5,554 bases of DNA, from positions 1 to 5,554 of the forward strand of contig CAZQSL010000178.1 in assembly GCA_964595945.1 (NCBI GenBank), written 5' to 3'. Below are positions 1-5,450 of the stretch, in pieces. The number at the start of each line of letters is the position of its first letter. Position 1 is the first letter of the stretch. A model generated the notes under the pieces. It did not search any database and had not been told where the DNA came from. It saw nothing but the letters and a program-made list of their open reading frames with translations. The DNA is from CAZQSL01 sp964595945 (lineage in GTDB: Bacteria > UBP15 > UBA6099 > JAJRTR01). Position numbers and translations under genes: made by a program.

Positions 1-688
1 CAGCGCCGGCGGGTATTTTGACGTTGACGCGCTGGAAGGCGGGTCTGGCACCGCGGCCTCCGCATGTGGGGCAGGGTGGGGCGGGGGTCTGGCCTGTGCC
101 GCCGCAGGAGGGACAGGGCTGAGAGATCATGCCGAATAGTCCCTGGCCTGAGCGGGTCTGGCCTGTGCCGTTGCAGCGGTCGCAGCGTTTGGATTTCGTG
201 CCGGGCAGGGTGCCTGTGCCGCCGCATGCTGTGCATGAGTCGTATCCGTTGTATGAAATGTCTTTTGTGACGCCGTGAAAGGCTTCGTCGAACGAGAGAT
301 TGACCGTAAGATAGATATCTTCGCCGCGGGCCGGGCGTGACTGTCTTGCTGATCTGCCGCCACGCTGGCCGCCGAGGAAGACGTCGAAGATGTCACCCAT
401 GCCGCCTTGCCCGAAAAGGTCGCCGACGTCGAATCCGCCGCCGCCGTAGTGGTTGCCACCCGCTCCGGGGTTGAATGCCGCGTCGCCGAACTGGTCATAC
501 TTCGATTTTTTGTCGGCGTCGCCAAGCACCTGATAGGCTTCGTTGATTTCCTTGAATCTTCTTTCGGCTTCGGCGTCGTTGGGGTTGACGTCGGGGTGAT
601 ATTTTCGCGCGAGGCGGCGGTAGGCTTTTTTGATGTCGGATTCGGAGGCGTTACGGTCGACGCCGAGTGTCTTGTAATGGTCAGCCAT
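1..688 (-). CDS. dnaJ: Chaperone DnaJ (Hsp40, type I), 3' end cut by window edge
   Basis: This is the J-domain co-chaperone that delivers unfolded proteins to DnaK and stimulates its ATPase in the cytoplasm. The first 229 residues are visible; the reading frame leaves the window open, so the C-terminal substrate-binding domains are missing here. The J domain spans about residues 4-68 with the HPD motif at 31-33. A Gly/Phe-rich stretch follows (about 68-110) and contains a DIFDVF motif at 99-104. The zinc-binding region has four CxxCxGxG-type repeats, with cysteines at 152/155, 169/172, 192/195 and 206/209, so both zinc sites look intact and this is a full type I DnaJ. The ATG at 688 is preceded by GGAGGTG (696-702) at a 7-base spacing, and MADHYKTLGV is a typical DnaJ start. 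It lies 80 bases after grpE and is most likely the third gene of the dnaK operon. The identification is secure. Confidence 0.97.
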   Translation of the reverse strand, partial: MADHYKTLGVDRNASESDIKKAYRRLARKYHPDVNPNDAEAERRFKEINEAYQVLGDADKKSKYDQFGDAAFNPGAGGNHYGGGGFDVGDLFGQGGMGDIFDVFLGGQRGGRSARQSRPARGEDIYLTVNLSFDEAFHGVTKDISYNGYDSCTACGGTGTLPGTKSKRCDRCNGTGQTRSGQGLFGMISQPCPSCGGTGQTPAPPCPTCGGRGARPAFQRVNVKIPAGA

Positions 689-730
689 GTGATGTCACCT
701 CCGTTTGCGGGAAATGTAAGGTGTATATGG

Positions 731-748
731 CGTGGCGCCGCGGCCACG
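731..748 (-). other. GC-rich hairpin in the grpE-dnaJ spacer
   Basis: A perfect 6-bp inverted repeat (CGTGGC and GCCACG, 731-736 and 743-748) encloses a 6-base GC loop. It lies about 20 bases after the grpE stop and about 30 bases before the dnaJ ribosome binding site. No T run follows on the minus strand, so it does not look like an intrinsic terminator. A role in mRNA stability or processing between grpE and dnaJ is inference. Confidence 0.5.
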
Positions 749-768
749 TCAATTGATAGAATTGGTGT

Positions 769-1533
769 CTATTCCGGGCACTCGGATTTTCTTGAAACCG
801 CGACTTTCGCGGGGCGCAGGACACGATCGTGCAGCGTCCATCCGGTTTCGATCTCCTGTACGACCGTGTTGGGTTCGAGTTCGTCGTTTTCCATGCAGTA
901 GAGAGACTCGTGGCGGTATGGGTCGAAGGGTTGGCCGGCGGATTCGAATGGTGCTGCGCCGAACTCCGCGAGGGTGTCGATGAGCTGGCGTTCGACCATT
1001 TTCATGCCTTTGAGGATTTCTTCGTCCTGAGTGTTTTGAGCTGCGTAGGAAGTGCCGCGCGACAGGTTGTCCACGACAGGCAGTAGCCTGAGGAGAAGGT
1101 TTTCGTTGGCGAATTTCGTGAGGTCGGCCTTTTCGCGGATAGTGCGTTTTTTGAAGTTGTCGAATTCGGCTTTGAGGCGCTGTGCGTGATCGATGTATTC
1201 TGCGGCGGCTTTTTCCGCTTTTTCCGATCGTGCGAGCAGGTCTTTCACAAGCTGTGCGTCATCCGCGCAGTCCTGCGAATCCTGCTGGCAGCAGGACGCT
1301 TCGTCCTCATTGCAATGGCACTGGCCGCAGGGCGCCTGCGGGGTTTCCACTCCGGCAGGAGTATCCGGGTGCCGTGTTCCGCGATCGCCATTCGGTTGAT
1401 CAGTATTTGAAATATCTGCTGATATGTTTGAGTCATTGTCAGTCACCGTCCCTTCGGGTCGGTTGGTTTTTTCGCCGGTATCATGCCCACCGGCAGTATT
1501 TTTCCTGTCGTCAGGGCCAATCTTGATCTTCAT
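769..1533 (-). CDS. grpE: Nucleotide exchange factor GrpE with a long cysteine-rich N-terminal extension
   Basis: GrpE releases ADP from DnaK and so resets the Hsp70 cycle; it works as a dimer in the cytoplasm. The protein has 254 residues, longer than the usual 190-200. Residues 1 to about 92 are polar and probably disordered. The long dimer helix starts near residue 93, and a typical core includes RLKAEFDNFKKR (119-130) and LLPVVDNLSR (150-159). The C-terminal beta domain ends in the family pattern VVQEIETGWTLHDRVLRPAKV (from 224). The extension holds six cysteines and a histidine within residues 69-89 (CxxCHC, then CC, then C), which is not a general GrpE feature. The start is firm: GGAGG lies 5 bases upstream and the next Met is residue 176. 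The gene ends in TAG. It follows dnaK after 134 bases and precedes dnaJ by 80 bases, and is most likely co-transcribed with both. Confidence 0.96.
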   Translation of the reverse strand: MKIKIGPDDRKNTAGGHDTGEKTNRPEGTVTDNDSNISADISNTDQPNGDRGTRHPDTPAGVETPQAPCGQCHCNEDEASCCQQDSQDCADDAQLVKDLLARSEKAEKAAAEYIDHAQRLKAEFDNFKKRTIREKADLTKFANENLLLRLLPVVDNLSRGTSYAAQNTQDEEILKGMKMVERQLIDTLAEFGAAPFESAGQPFDPYRHESLYCMENDELEPNTVVQEIETGWTLHDRVLRPAKVAVSRKSECPE

Positions 1534-1580
1534 TAAGTCCTCCGGTGTGTCTGGGTGGGAAGTGTGGGGAAGCGAGCAGG

Positions 1581-1634
1581 ATGATCAGGGGGGGGGAGCT
1601 TTCATGGAGAAGGGCTTTCCCCCCCCGTCATCAT
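1581..1634 (-). other. Strong hairpin with a G8/C9 stem in the dnaK-grpE spacer
   Basis: On the minus strand a run of eight G (1619-1626) faces a run of nine C (1588-1596). The stem is extended at its base by ATGAT/ATCAT arms (1630-1634 and 1581-1585), with a small mismatch between the two blocks. The 22-base loop contains a further AGC/GCT pairing. It begins about 33 bases after the dnaK stop. No T run follows, so it is not a standard intrinsic terminator. It could protect the dnaK 3' end or mark a processing site that makes dnaK mRNA more abundant than grpE-dnaJ mRNA; that role is inference. Confidence 0.7.
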
Positions 1635-1667
1635 AAAATGAAGCTGGTGAAAAGAAGCGGTCGGCTT

Positions 1668-3506
1668 TTATTTCACGTCTTCGAATTCAGCGTCGACAAC
1701 ATTGTCGTCCTGAGGTGCGGAAGGCTGTGGGCCATTTTCCGGCGATGCGCCGGGGCCGGACTGCTCGGCAGTGGAAGCCTGCTGATACATGATCTCGGCG
1801 AGACGGTGGTTGGCTTTGAGGAGGGCTTCCTGAGCATTTTTGATGGCTTCGACATCGGAGCCTTCGAGTGCGGTTTTGGTCTTGGCGAGCTCGGCCTCGA
1901 TGGTTTCCTTTTCGGCGGGCGGGAGCTTGTCGCCATATTCGGCGAGATTTTTTTCGATCTGATAGACGAGGTTGTCGGCATTGTTGCGGATTTCGATTTC
2001 CTCGCGTTTTTTGCGGTCTTCCTCGGCGGAAGCTTCGGCCTCGCGTACCATGCGCTCGACTTCGTCCTTGGAGAGGTTGGAGGAAGCGCTGATAGTGATG
2101 TTTTGCGATTTGCCGGTGGCAGTGTCTTTAGCCGAAACATTGACGATACCATTGGCGTCGATATCGAAAGTGACTTCGATCTTGGGGATGCCGCGTGGGG
2201 CAGGGGGGATGCCGACGAGCTGGAATTTGCCGAGGGTCTTGTTATAGGCGGCCATTTCGCGTTCGCCCTGCAGGACGTGGATTTCCACGCTTGTCTGATT
2301 GTCGGCGGCAGTGGTGAAAGTTTCGCTCTTGCGTGTGGGGACGGTGGTGTTGCGCTCGATGAGCTTGGTGCAAACGCCGCCGAGGGTTTCGATGCCGAGG
2401 GAGAGTGGGGTGACATCGAGGAGGAGGACATCTTTGACCTCGCGGGTCAGGATGCCGGCCTGAATGGCGGCGCCGACAGCGACGACCTCGTCGGGATTGA
2501 TGCTTTTGTTGGCTTTTTTGCCGGTAACCGACTCGACGAGTTCCTGCACTGCGGGGATGCGTGTAGAGCCGCCGACGAGGAGCACCTGGCTGATGTCCTT
2601 GGGAGAAAGGTTGGCGTCGCTGAGAGCCTGTTTCATGGGCCCGAGAGTCTTTTCGACGAGATCGGCGGTCATCTTGTTGAATTCCGCGCGGGAGAGCTTG
2701 AGGTCAAGATGTTTGGGGCCGGAAGCGTCAGCTGTGATGAAGGGGAGGTTGATGGTGATCTCCATGCGGCCCGAGAGTTCGATTTTCGCTTTTTCGGCTG
2801 CTTCGCGCAGCCGCTGGACGGCCATTCTGTCCTTGGCAAGGTCAATGCCCTGATCTTTTTTGAATTCCGTGATCATCCAGTCGACGATGCGCTGGTCGAA
2901 GTCGTCTCCGCCGAGGAAATTGTTGCCGGCGGTGGCCTTGACTTCGACGCATCCGTCGCCGATTTCGAGGACTGAGACATCAAATGTGCCGCCGCCGAGG
3001 TCGTAAACAAGGACAGTCATTTCAGCGTCCTTGTCGAAACCATAAGCGAGAGCGGCGGCGGTGGGCTCATTGATGATGCGAAGGACTTCGAGGCCGGCGA
3101 TGCGGCCGGCGTCTTTGGTGGCCTGGCGCTGGCTGTCCTCGAAGTAGGCGGGTACGGTGATGACGGCCTGAGTCACGGTCTGTCCGAGGTAGGCTTCGGC
3201 TTCTTCCTTGAGTTTCTGGAGGATCATCGCCGAAATTTCCTGGGGGGTGTGGTTTTTGCCATTGAGCAGAGTCGCGTGGTCGCGGCCCATGTGTCGCTTG
3301 ATGCTCATGACGGTGTTGTCGGGATTGGTGACGGCCTGCCGTTTTGCGGCCTGTCCGACGATGCGCTCGCCCTCTTTTGTGAAAGCAACGACGGATGGAG
3401 TGGTGCGGGCACCCTCCGAATTGGGTATTACGATGGGCTCGCCGCCTTCGATTACAGCGACTACCGAATTGGTTGTTCCGAGGTCAATTCCTATAACTTT
3501 GCCCAT
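1668..3506 (-). CDS. dnaK: Molecular chaperone DnaK (Hsp70)
   Basis: ATP-driven chaperone that binds exposed hydrophobic peptides and works with DnaJ and GrpE in the cytoplasm. With the start at 3506 it has 612 residues. The nucleotide-binding domain (1 to about 357) shows the phosphate-1 loop GIDLGTTNS (6-14), INEPTAAALAYG (145-156), DLGGGTFDV (169-177) and VGGSTRIP (311-318). The interdomain linker VLLLDV is at 360-365. The substrate-binding beta domain runs to about 480, followed by the helical lid and a disordered tail ending in VVDAEFEDVK, close to the usual bacterial DnaK tail. The region after SIKRHMG (68-74) lacks the insertion of about 24 residues found in proteobacterial DnaK, so this is the Firmicutes-like form. 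An upstream in-frame ATG at 3539 would add 11 residues, but it falls inside a leader hairpin and lacks a good ribosome binding site. It is the first gene of the probable dnaK-grpE-dnaJ operon. Confidence 0.99.
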   Translation of the reverse strand: MGKVIGIDLGTTNSVVAVIEGGEPIVIPNSEGARTTPSVVAFTKEGERIVGQAAKRQAVTNPDNTVMSIKRHMGRDHATLLNGKNHTPQEISAMILQKLKEEAEAYLGQTVTQAVITVPAYFEDSQRQATKDAGRIAGLEVLRIINEPTAAALAYGFDKDAEMTVLVYDLGGGTFDVSVLEIGDGCVEVKATAGNNFLGGDDFDQRIVDWMITEFKKDQGIDLAKDRMAVQRLREAAEKAKIELSGRMEITINLPFITADASGPKHLDLKLSRAEFNKMTADLVEKTLGPMKQALSDANLSPKDISQVLLVGGSTRIPAVQELVESVTGKKANKSINPDEVVAVGAAIQAGILTREVKDVLLLDVTPLSLGIETLGGVCTKLIERNTTVPTRKSETFTTAADNQTSVEIHVLQGEREMAAYNKTLGKFQLVGIPPAPRGIPKIEVTFDIDANGIVNVSAKDTATGKSQNITISASSNLSKDEVERMVREAEASAEEDRKKREEIEIRNNADNLVYQIEKNLAEYGDKLPPAEKETIEAELAKTKTALEGSDVEAIKNAQEALLKANHRLAEIMYQQASTAEQSGPGASPENGPQPSAPQDDNVVDAEFEDVK

Positions 3507-3513
3507 GACGGGT

Positions 3514-3519
3514 ACCTCC
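3514..3519 (-). promoter_or_regulatory. Ribosome binding site that fixes the dnaK start
   Basis: GGAGGT on the minus strand lies 7 bases before the ATG at 3504-3506. This near-perfect Shine-Dalgarno sequence, together with the conserved MGKVIGIDLGTTNS start, selects this ATG over the in-frame ATG at 3539. Confidence 0.93.
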
Positions 3520-3529
3520 AGAGTTTTAT

Positions 3530-3548
3530 GCAAAATCACACATTTTGC
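3530..3548 (-). promoter_or_regulatory. Hairpin in the dnaK 5' leader
   Basis: A perfect 7-bp inverted repeat (GCAAAAT/ATTTTGC) with a 5-base loop lies in the dnaK leader, 10 bases upstream of the ribosome binding site. The expected transcription start is near 3556, so the hairpin would sit almost at the mRNA 5' end. Five of the seven pairs are A-T, so it would melt easily. It does not itself pair with the Shine-Dalgarno sequence. A 5'-end stabilising or temperature-sensitive role is possible but unproven. Confidence 0.5.
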
Positions 3549-3554
3549 TTTTTC

Positions 3555-3575
3555 ATACTTGAAGTATAAATACTT
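3555..3575. promoter_or_regulatory. Alternating ATACTT/AAGTAT half-sites over the dnaK -10 box (putative operator)
   Basis: On the plus strand this reads ATACTT, G, AAGTAT, AA, ATACTT: three perfect 6-bp half-sites in alternating orientation within 21 bases. They form two overlapping palindromes. The middle copy covers the -10 box and a further partial copy (ATACT, 3582-3586) touches the -35 box. A repressor bound here would block RNA polymerase. The motif is not CIRCE (TTAGCACTC-N9-GAGTGCTAA) and does not match the HspR HAIR box (CTTGAGT-N7-ACTCAAG). The binding protein is unknown, and the AT-rich composition makes chance symmetry easier. Confidence 0.45.
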
Positions 3576-3591
3576 AGTGCAATACTGTCAA
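3563..3591 (-). promoter_or_regulatory. Vegetative (sigma-70 type) promoter of the dnaK operon
   Basis: The minus strand has a perfect -35 box TTGACA (3586-3591), a 17-base spacer and a -10 box TATACT (3563-3568), 5 of 6 to consensus. The predicted start near 3556 gives a leader of about 50 bases before the dnaK ATG. Such a strong vegetative promoter implies that heat-shock control, if any, acts by repression or on the mRNA rather than through an alternative sigma factor. Confidence 0.85.
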
Positions 3592-3600
3592 GCAAGCTTT

Positions 3601-3640
3601 AAAAAAATATCAGGCTGTTTTGCCGTATTCCTTAATATAT
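3601..3640 (-). terminator. Possible intrinsic terminator after the activase gene
   Basis: On the minus strand ATATTAAGG (3630-3638) can pair with CCTGATAT (3607-3614) around a 15-base loop, with one G-T pair and one bulged A, and a run of seven T (3601-3607) follows directly. The stem is AT-rich and imperfect, so the strength is doubtful. The position, between the activase stop (3678) and the dnaK promoter, is right for ending the upstream unit. Confidence 0.4.
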
Positions 3641-3677
3641 ATCATAGAGCGATGTCTTTAGCACGATTTTATGGAGT

Positions 3678-4625
3678 TCAGGTTTTCAGCACATCGAGTC
3701 CCCGCGAGGAGAAAATTTCGCGGCAGGCGGCGAGATCGGGTTCTGAAAGAGGAGAAAATGCGGATGCGGGGTATTGCTTGCCGAGCGCGTGCCAGTAGTG
3801 TTCGCCGAGTTTGTGAAATCCGAGGATTTCGACACTGAGACCGGGGCTGGCGATCGAAGCGAGGAAATCGGCGGAGCGAACGAGATTGTCGCCATCGTTG
3901 AGAGTCGGGATGACCGGGATGCGCACCCACAGGGGGTGTCCGGCCGCGGCGATGGCCGTGATGTTGGCGATCACCTGTCGGTTGGAATGCCCGGTGATGC
4001 GGATATGGGCGTCGTCGTCGAAATGTTTGAGGTCGCAGATGACGAGATCGAGCAGGGGCAGGGCTTTGGTGAGGCGGGGAGAAGTCGCGTTGGTCTCGAC
4101 CGCAGTGTGGAGTCCTGATGATCTGAATGCGGAGAGGCAGGCGGTGAAAAAATCCCATTGCACTGTCGGCTCTCCGCCGGAGATGGTGACGCCGTACTTG
4201 GGGTGAAATTGCCGGTATGGTGCGATTTCGGCGAGCAGTTGTCCGGAAGTGGTGAGATAACCGGCTGATTCGCGCGAACCATCCGGGCATGATGCCACGC
4301 AGTCGTGAGTCGCACAACCGGTGCATTGTGAGCGGTCGGTGGCCGAACTTTCGCCGTCGAGTGACAGTGTGATGGCGCGATGGGGGCATGTGGCTACGGT
4401 TATAGCCGGGTATTTTTCGAGTTTGGGGTACAGCAGGAGGCTCCGTCGCATCGGGATCGTATGTGGTGACGAGCACCAGAGGCAGCGCAGGTTGCAGCCC
4501 ATGAAATAGACGATAGAGCGCCAGCCGGGGCCGTCTTTCGTGGTGCCGTGATGTACATTGAGGATGAGTCCATGCGCTTCGGAGGCAGGGTTGAGAGATT
4601 CGGTGTCGATCATGTGCTTTGCCAT
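3678..4625 (-). CDS. Radical SAM glycyl-radical-enzyme activating protein (PFL-activase-like)
   Basis: Members of this family use S-adenosylmethionine and a [4Fe-4S] cluster to place a glycyl radical on a partner enzyme such as pyruvate formate-lyase or a related lyase. The protein has 315 residues. The family start pattern DGPGWRSIVYFMGC (31-44) leads into the radical SAM cysteines C44, C48 and C51 (CX3CX2C, GCNLRCLWC). A ferredoxin-like insert follows: the second cluster site is complete (C101, C104, C109, C113-Pro), but the first keeps only C80-Pro. ISGGEP (148-153) is the SAM-binding GGE motif, VETNAT (176-181) and VRIPVIPTLND (234-244) are further family motifs. The gene starts 43 bases after the phosphatase stop. 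The start is not settled: the ATG at 4625 has only GGAA directly against it, and the ATG at 4613 (residue 5) has GGAA about 12 bases upstream. No glycyl-radical enzyme lies in the window, so the substrate is unknown. Confidence 0.9.
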   Translation of the reverse strand: MAKHMIDTESLNPASEAHGLILNVHHGTTKDGPGWRSIVYFMGCNLRCLWCSSPHTIPMRRSLLLYPKLEKYPAITVATCPHRAITLSLDGESSATDRSQCTGCATHDCVASCPDGSRESAGYLTTSGQLLAEIAPYRQFHPKYGVTISGGEPTVQWDFFTACLSAFRSSGLHTAVETNATSPRLTKALPLLDLVICDLKHFDDDAHIRITGHSNRQVIANITAIAAAGHPLWVRIPVIPTLNDGDNLVRSADFLASIASPGLSVEILGFHKLGEHYWHALGKQYPASAFSPLSEPDLAACREIFSSRGLDVLKT

Positions 4626-4668
4626 TTCCGGGAGTCATCGAGCGGCAGAGGGAAATGCAGCCACCGGG

Positions 4669-5370
4669 TTACTTGCCCAGTGTGATATTTATGGGGCGGA
4701 ATTCGGGCATTTCGAACAAATCTTCGTTGTGGACAGTGTCGTTGAGACATTTGACGATCCACGTGCCGTTGGGGCGGCGGTCGATGATCGACAGTGAGCA
4801 GTTGTCGACATTGAATGGGGTCTGAGCCGAGAGCGGGAGGCCGAGCAGGGGCTTGAGCACTGATGAATTGTATCCTCCATGTGTGACGATGAGGATGGTC
4901 TTGCAGAGGTTGCCGGCTACGAACTCGTCGAAGAAATGGTTGACGCGTTTGTGTACGTCGGCGCGGGATTCGCCGTCACCGGGTCGGTAATCGAGGGGGT
5001 CCGCTGCGTATTGCTCGACATCATCGGGGTATTTTTCCTTGATTTCGTCCCACCGTAGTCCCTCGAATTTGCCGAAATTGCGCTCGCGGATGACAGGAAG
5101 TACGACATGCTGCGGGGGGGTAGGGAGGTGGGAGATGACGATGCGTGCTGTTTCGTCGGACCGCGAAAGGCCGCTTGAACAGACGATGTCGATAGTGTCT
5201 CTGTAGCGGGCGAGACGGAGCCCGAGGCGGTGCGCCTGTTCGCGGCCGTGATCGTTGAGCGCGAGATCGGTGATGCCCTGGATGCGTAGCTGTCTGTTCC
5301 AGTCGGTTTCGCCATGTCGGGTGATGATAAGCCTTGTCGTGCAGGCAGGGTCGCAGGTGTTTGAAGACAT
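4669..5370 (-). CDS. Histidine phosphatase family protein (phosphoglycerate-mutase-like)
   Basis: This is a cytoplasmic enzyme of the histidine phosphatase superfamily, in which a histidine takes up the phosphate during transfer or hydrolysis. The protein has 233 residues, close to the size of GpmB- or CobC-like members. The RHGET motif is at 18-22 with catalytic H19. R29 and R70 (in SSGLSRSDETA) are likely phosphate-binding arginines, E96 in ERNFGKFEG is the likely proton donor, and H164 in THGG is the second active-site histidine. All expected active-site residues are present. The substrate cannot be told from sequence; alpha-ribazole phosphatase, a cofactor-dependent mutase or a general sugar-phosphate phosphatase all fit. 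The ATG at 5370 is the only plausible start, since an in-frame TGA lies one codon upstream and there is no other start before RHG, yet no clear Shine-Dalgarno sequence precedes it. It is the first visible gene of a probable two-gene unit with the activase. Confidence 0.92.
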   Translation of the reverse strand: MSSNTCDPACTTRLIITRHGETDWNRQLRIQGITDLALNDHGREQAHRLGLRLARYRDTIDIVCSSGLSRSDETARIVISHLPTPPQHVVLPVIRERNFGKFEGLRWDEIKEKYPDDVEQYAADPLDYRPGDGESRADVHKRVNHFFDEFVAGNLCKTILIVTHGGYNSSVLKPLLGLPLSAQTPFNVDNCSLSIIDRRPNGTWIVKCLNDTVHNEDLFEMPEFRPINITLGK

Positions 5371-5381
5371 TGATCATGCAG

Positions 5382-5410
5382 ACGGAAAAACAGTATTGAA
5401 AATTTTCCGT
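5382..5410 (-). promoter_or_regulatory. Hairpin just upstream of the phosphatase start codon
   Basis: A perfect 8-bp inverted repeat (ACGGAAAA/TTTTCCGT, 5403-5410 and 5382-5389 on the minus strand) has a 13-base loop and ends 11 bases before the phosphatase ATG. The interval that should hold the ribosome binding site has no purine-rich match. The only such sequence (AAAGGAA) lies at the foot of the hairpin's upstream arm, about 40 bases from the ATG; folding would bring it closer. Translational control is inference. Confidence 0.5.
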
Positions 5411-5425
5411 TCCTTTCCAGCCAAA

Positions 5426-5434
5426 ACTATAGCA
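5426..5434 (-). promoter_or_regulatory. Candidate extended -10 promoter for the phosphatase-activase unit
   Basis: The minus strand has TGC followed by TATAGT, an extended -10 box with 5 of 6 bases matching TATAAT. No good -35 box stands at the usual distance, which extended -10 promoters tolerate. The predicted start near 5419 would give a leader of about 50 bases that includes the hairpin at 5382-5410. A small palindrome, TGATA-TG-TATCA, lies just upstream at 5439-5450 and could be an operator. The evidence is modest. Confidence 0.35.
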
Positions 5435-5450
5435 TAATTGATATGTATCA

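Noticed and set aside
152..234. Repeated GC-rich short patterns in the left 250 bases
   Set aside because: They are explained by the CxxCGGTG-type zinc repeats of dnaJ, not by a CRISPR or other DNA repeat.
127..747. A 206-codon minus-strand frame across dnaJ
   Set aside because: It is a shadow frame rich in Thr, Ser, Ala and Pro. The dnaJ frame from 688 has the J domain, the zinc repeats and a strong ribosome binding site.
724..753. A possible internal promoter before dnaJ (TTGACG with TATACA downstream)
   Set aside because: The spacing is 19 bases and the intervening DNA is a GC-rich hairpin; the match is too weak to call.
1545..2975. A 476-codon open frame on the plus strand opposite dnaK
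   Set aside because: It lies antisense to dnaK, and dnaK genes commonly show long antisense open frames because of their codon pattern; such frames have been misannotated as an NAD-specific glutamate dehydrogenase. Its translation is a biased, low-complexity mirror of DnaK and I see no ribosome binding site that supports it.
3570..3588. A possible CIRCE half (GCACT) upstream of dnaK
   Set aside because: Only five bases fit the left arm, and no matching right arm GAGTGCTAA stands nine bases away.
3658..4638. A 326-codon minus-strand frame overlapping the activase gene
   Set aside because: It is the activase region read in another frame: rich in Arg, His and Pro with no family motifs, while the activase frame has all radical SAM motifs.
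5390..5398. A 9-base sequence (ACAGTATTG) shared with the dnaK promoter region (3580-3588, opposite strand)
   Set aside because: Shared 9-mers are expected by chance in more than 5 kb, and the two copies sit in different places relative to their promoters.
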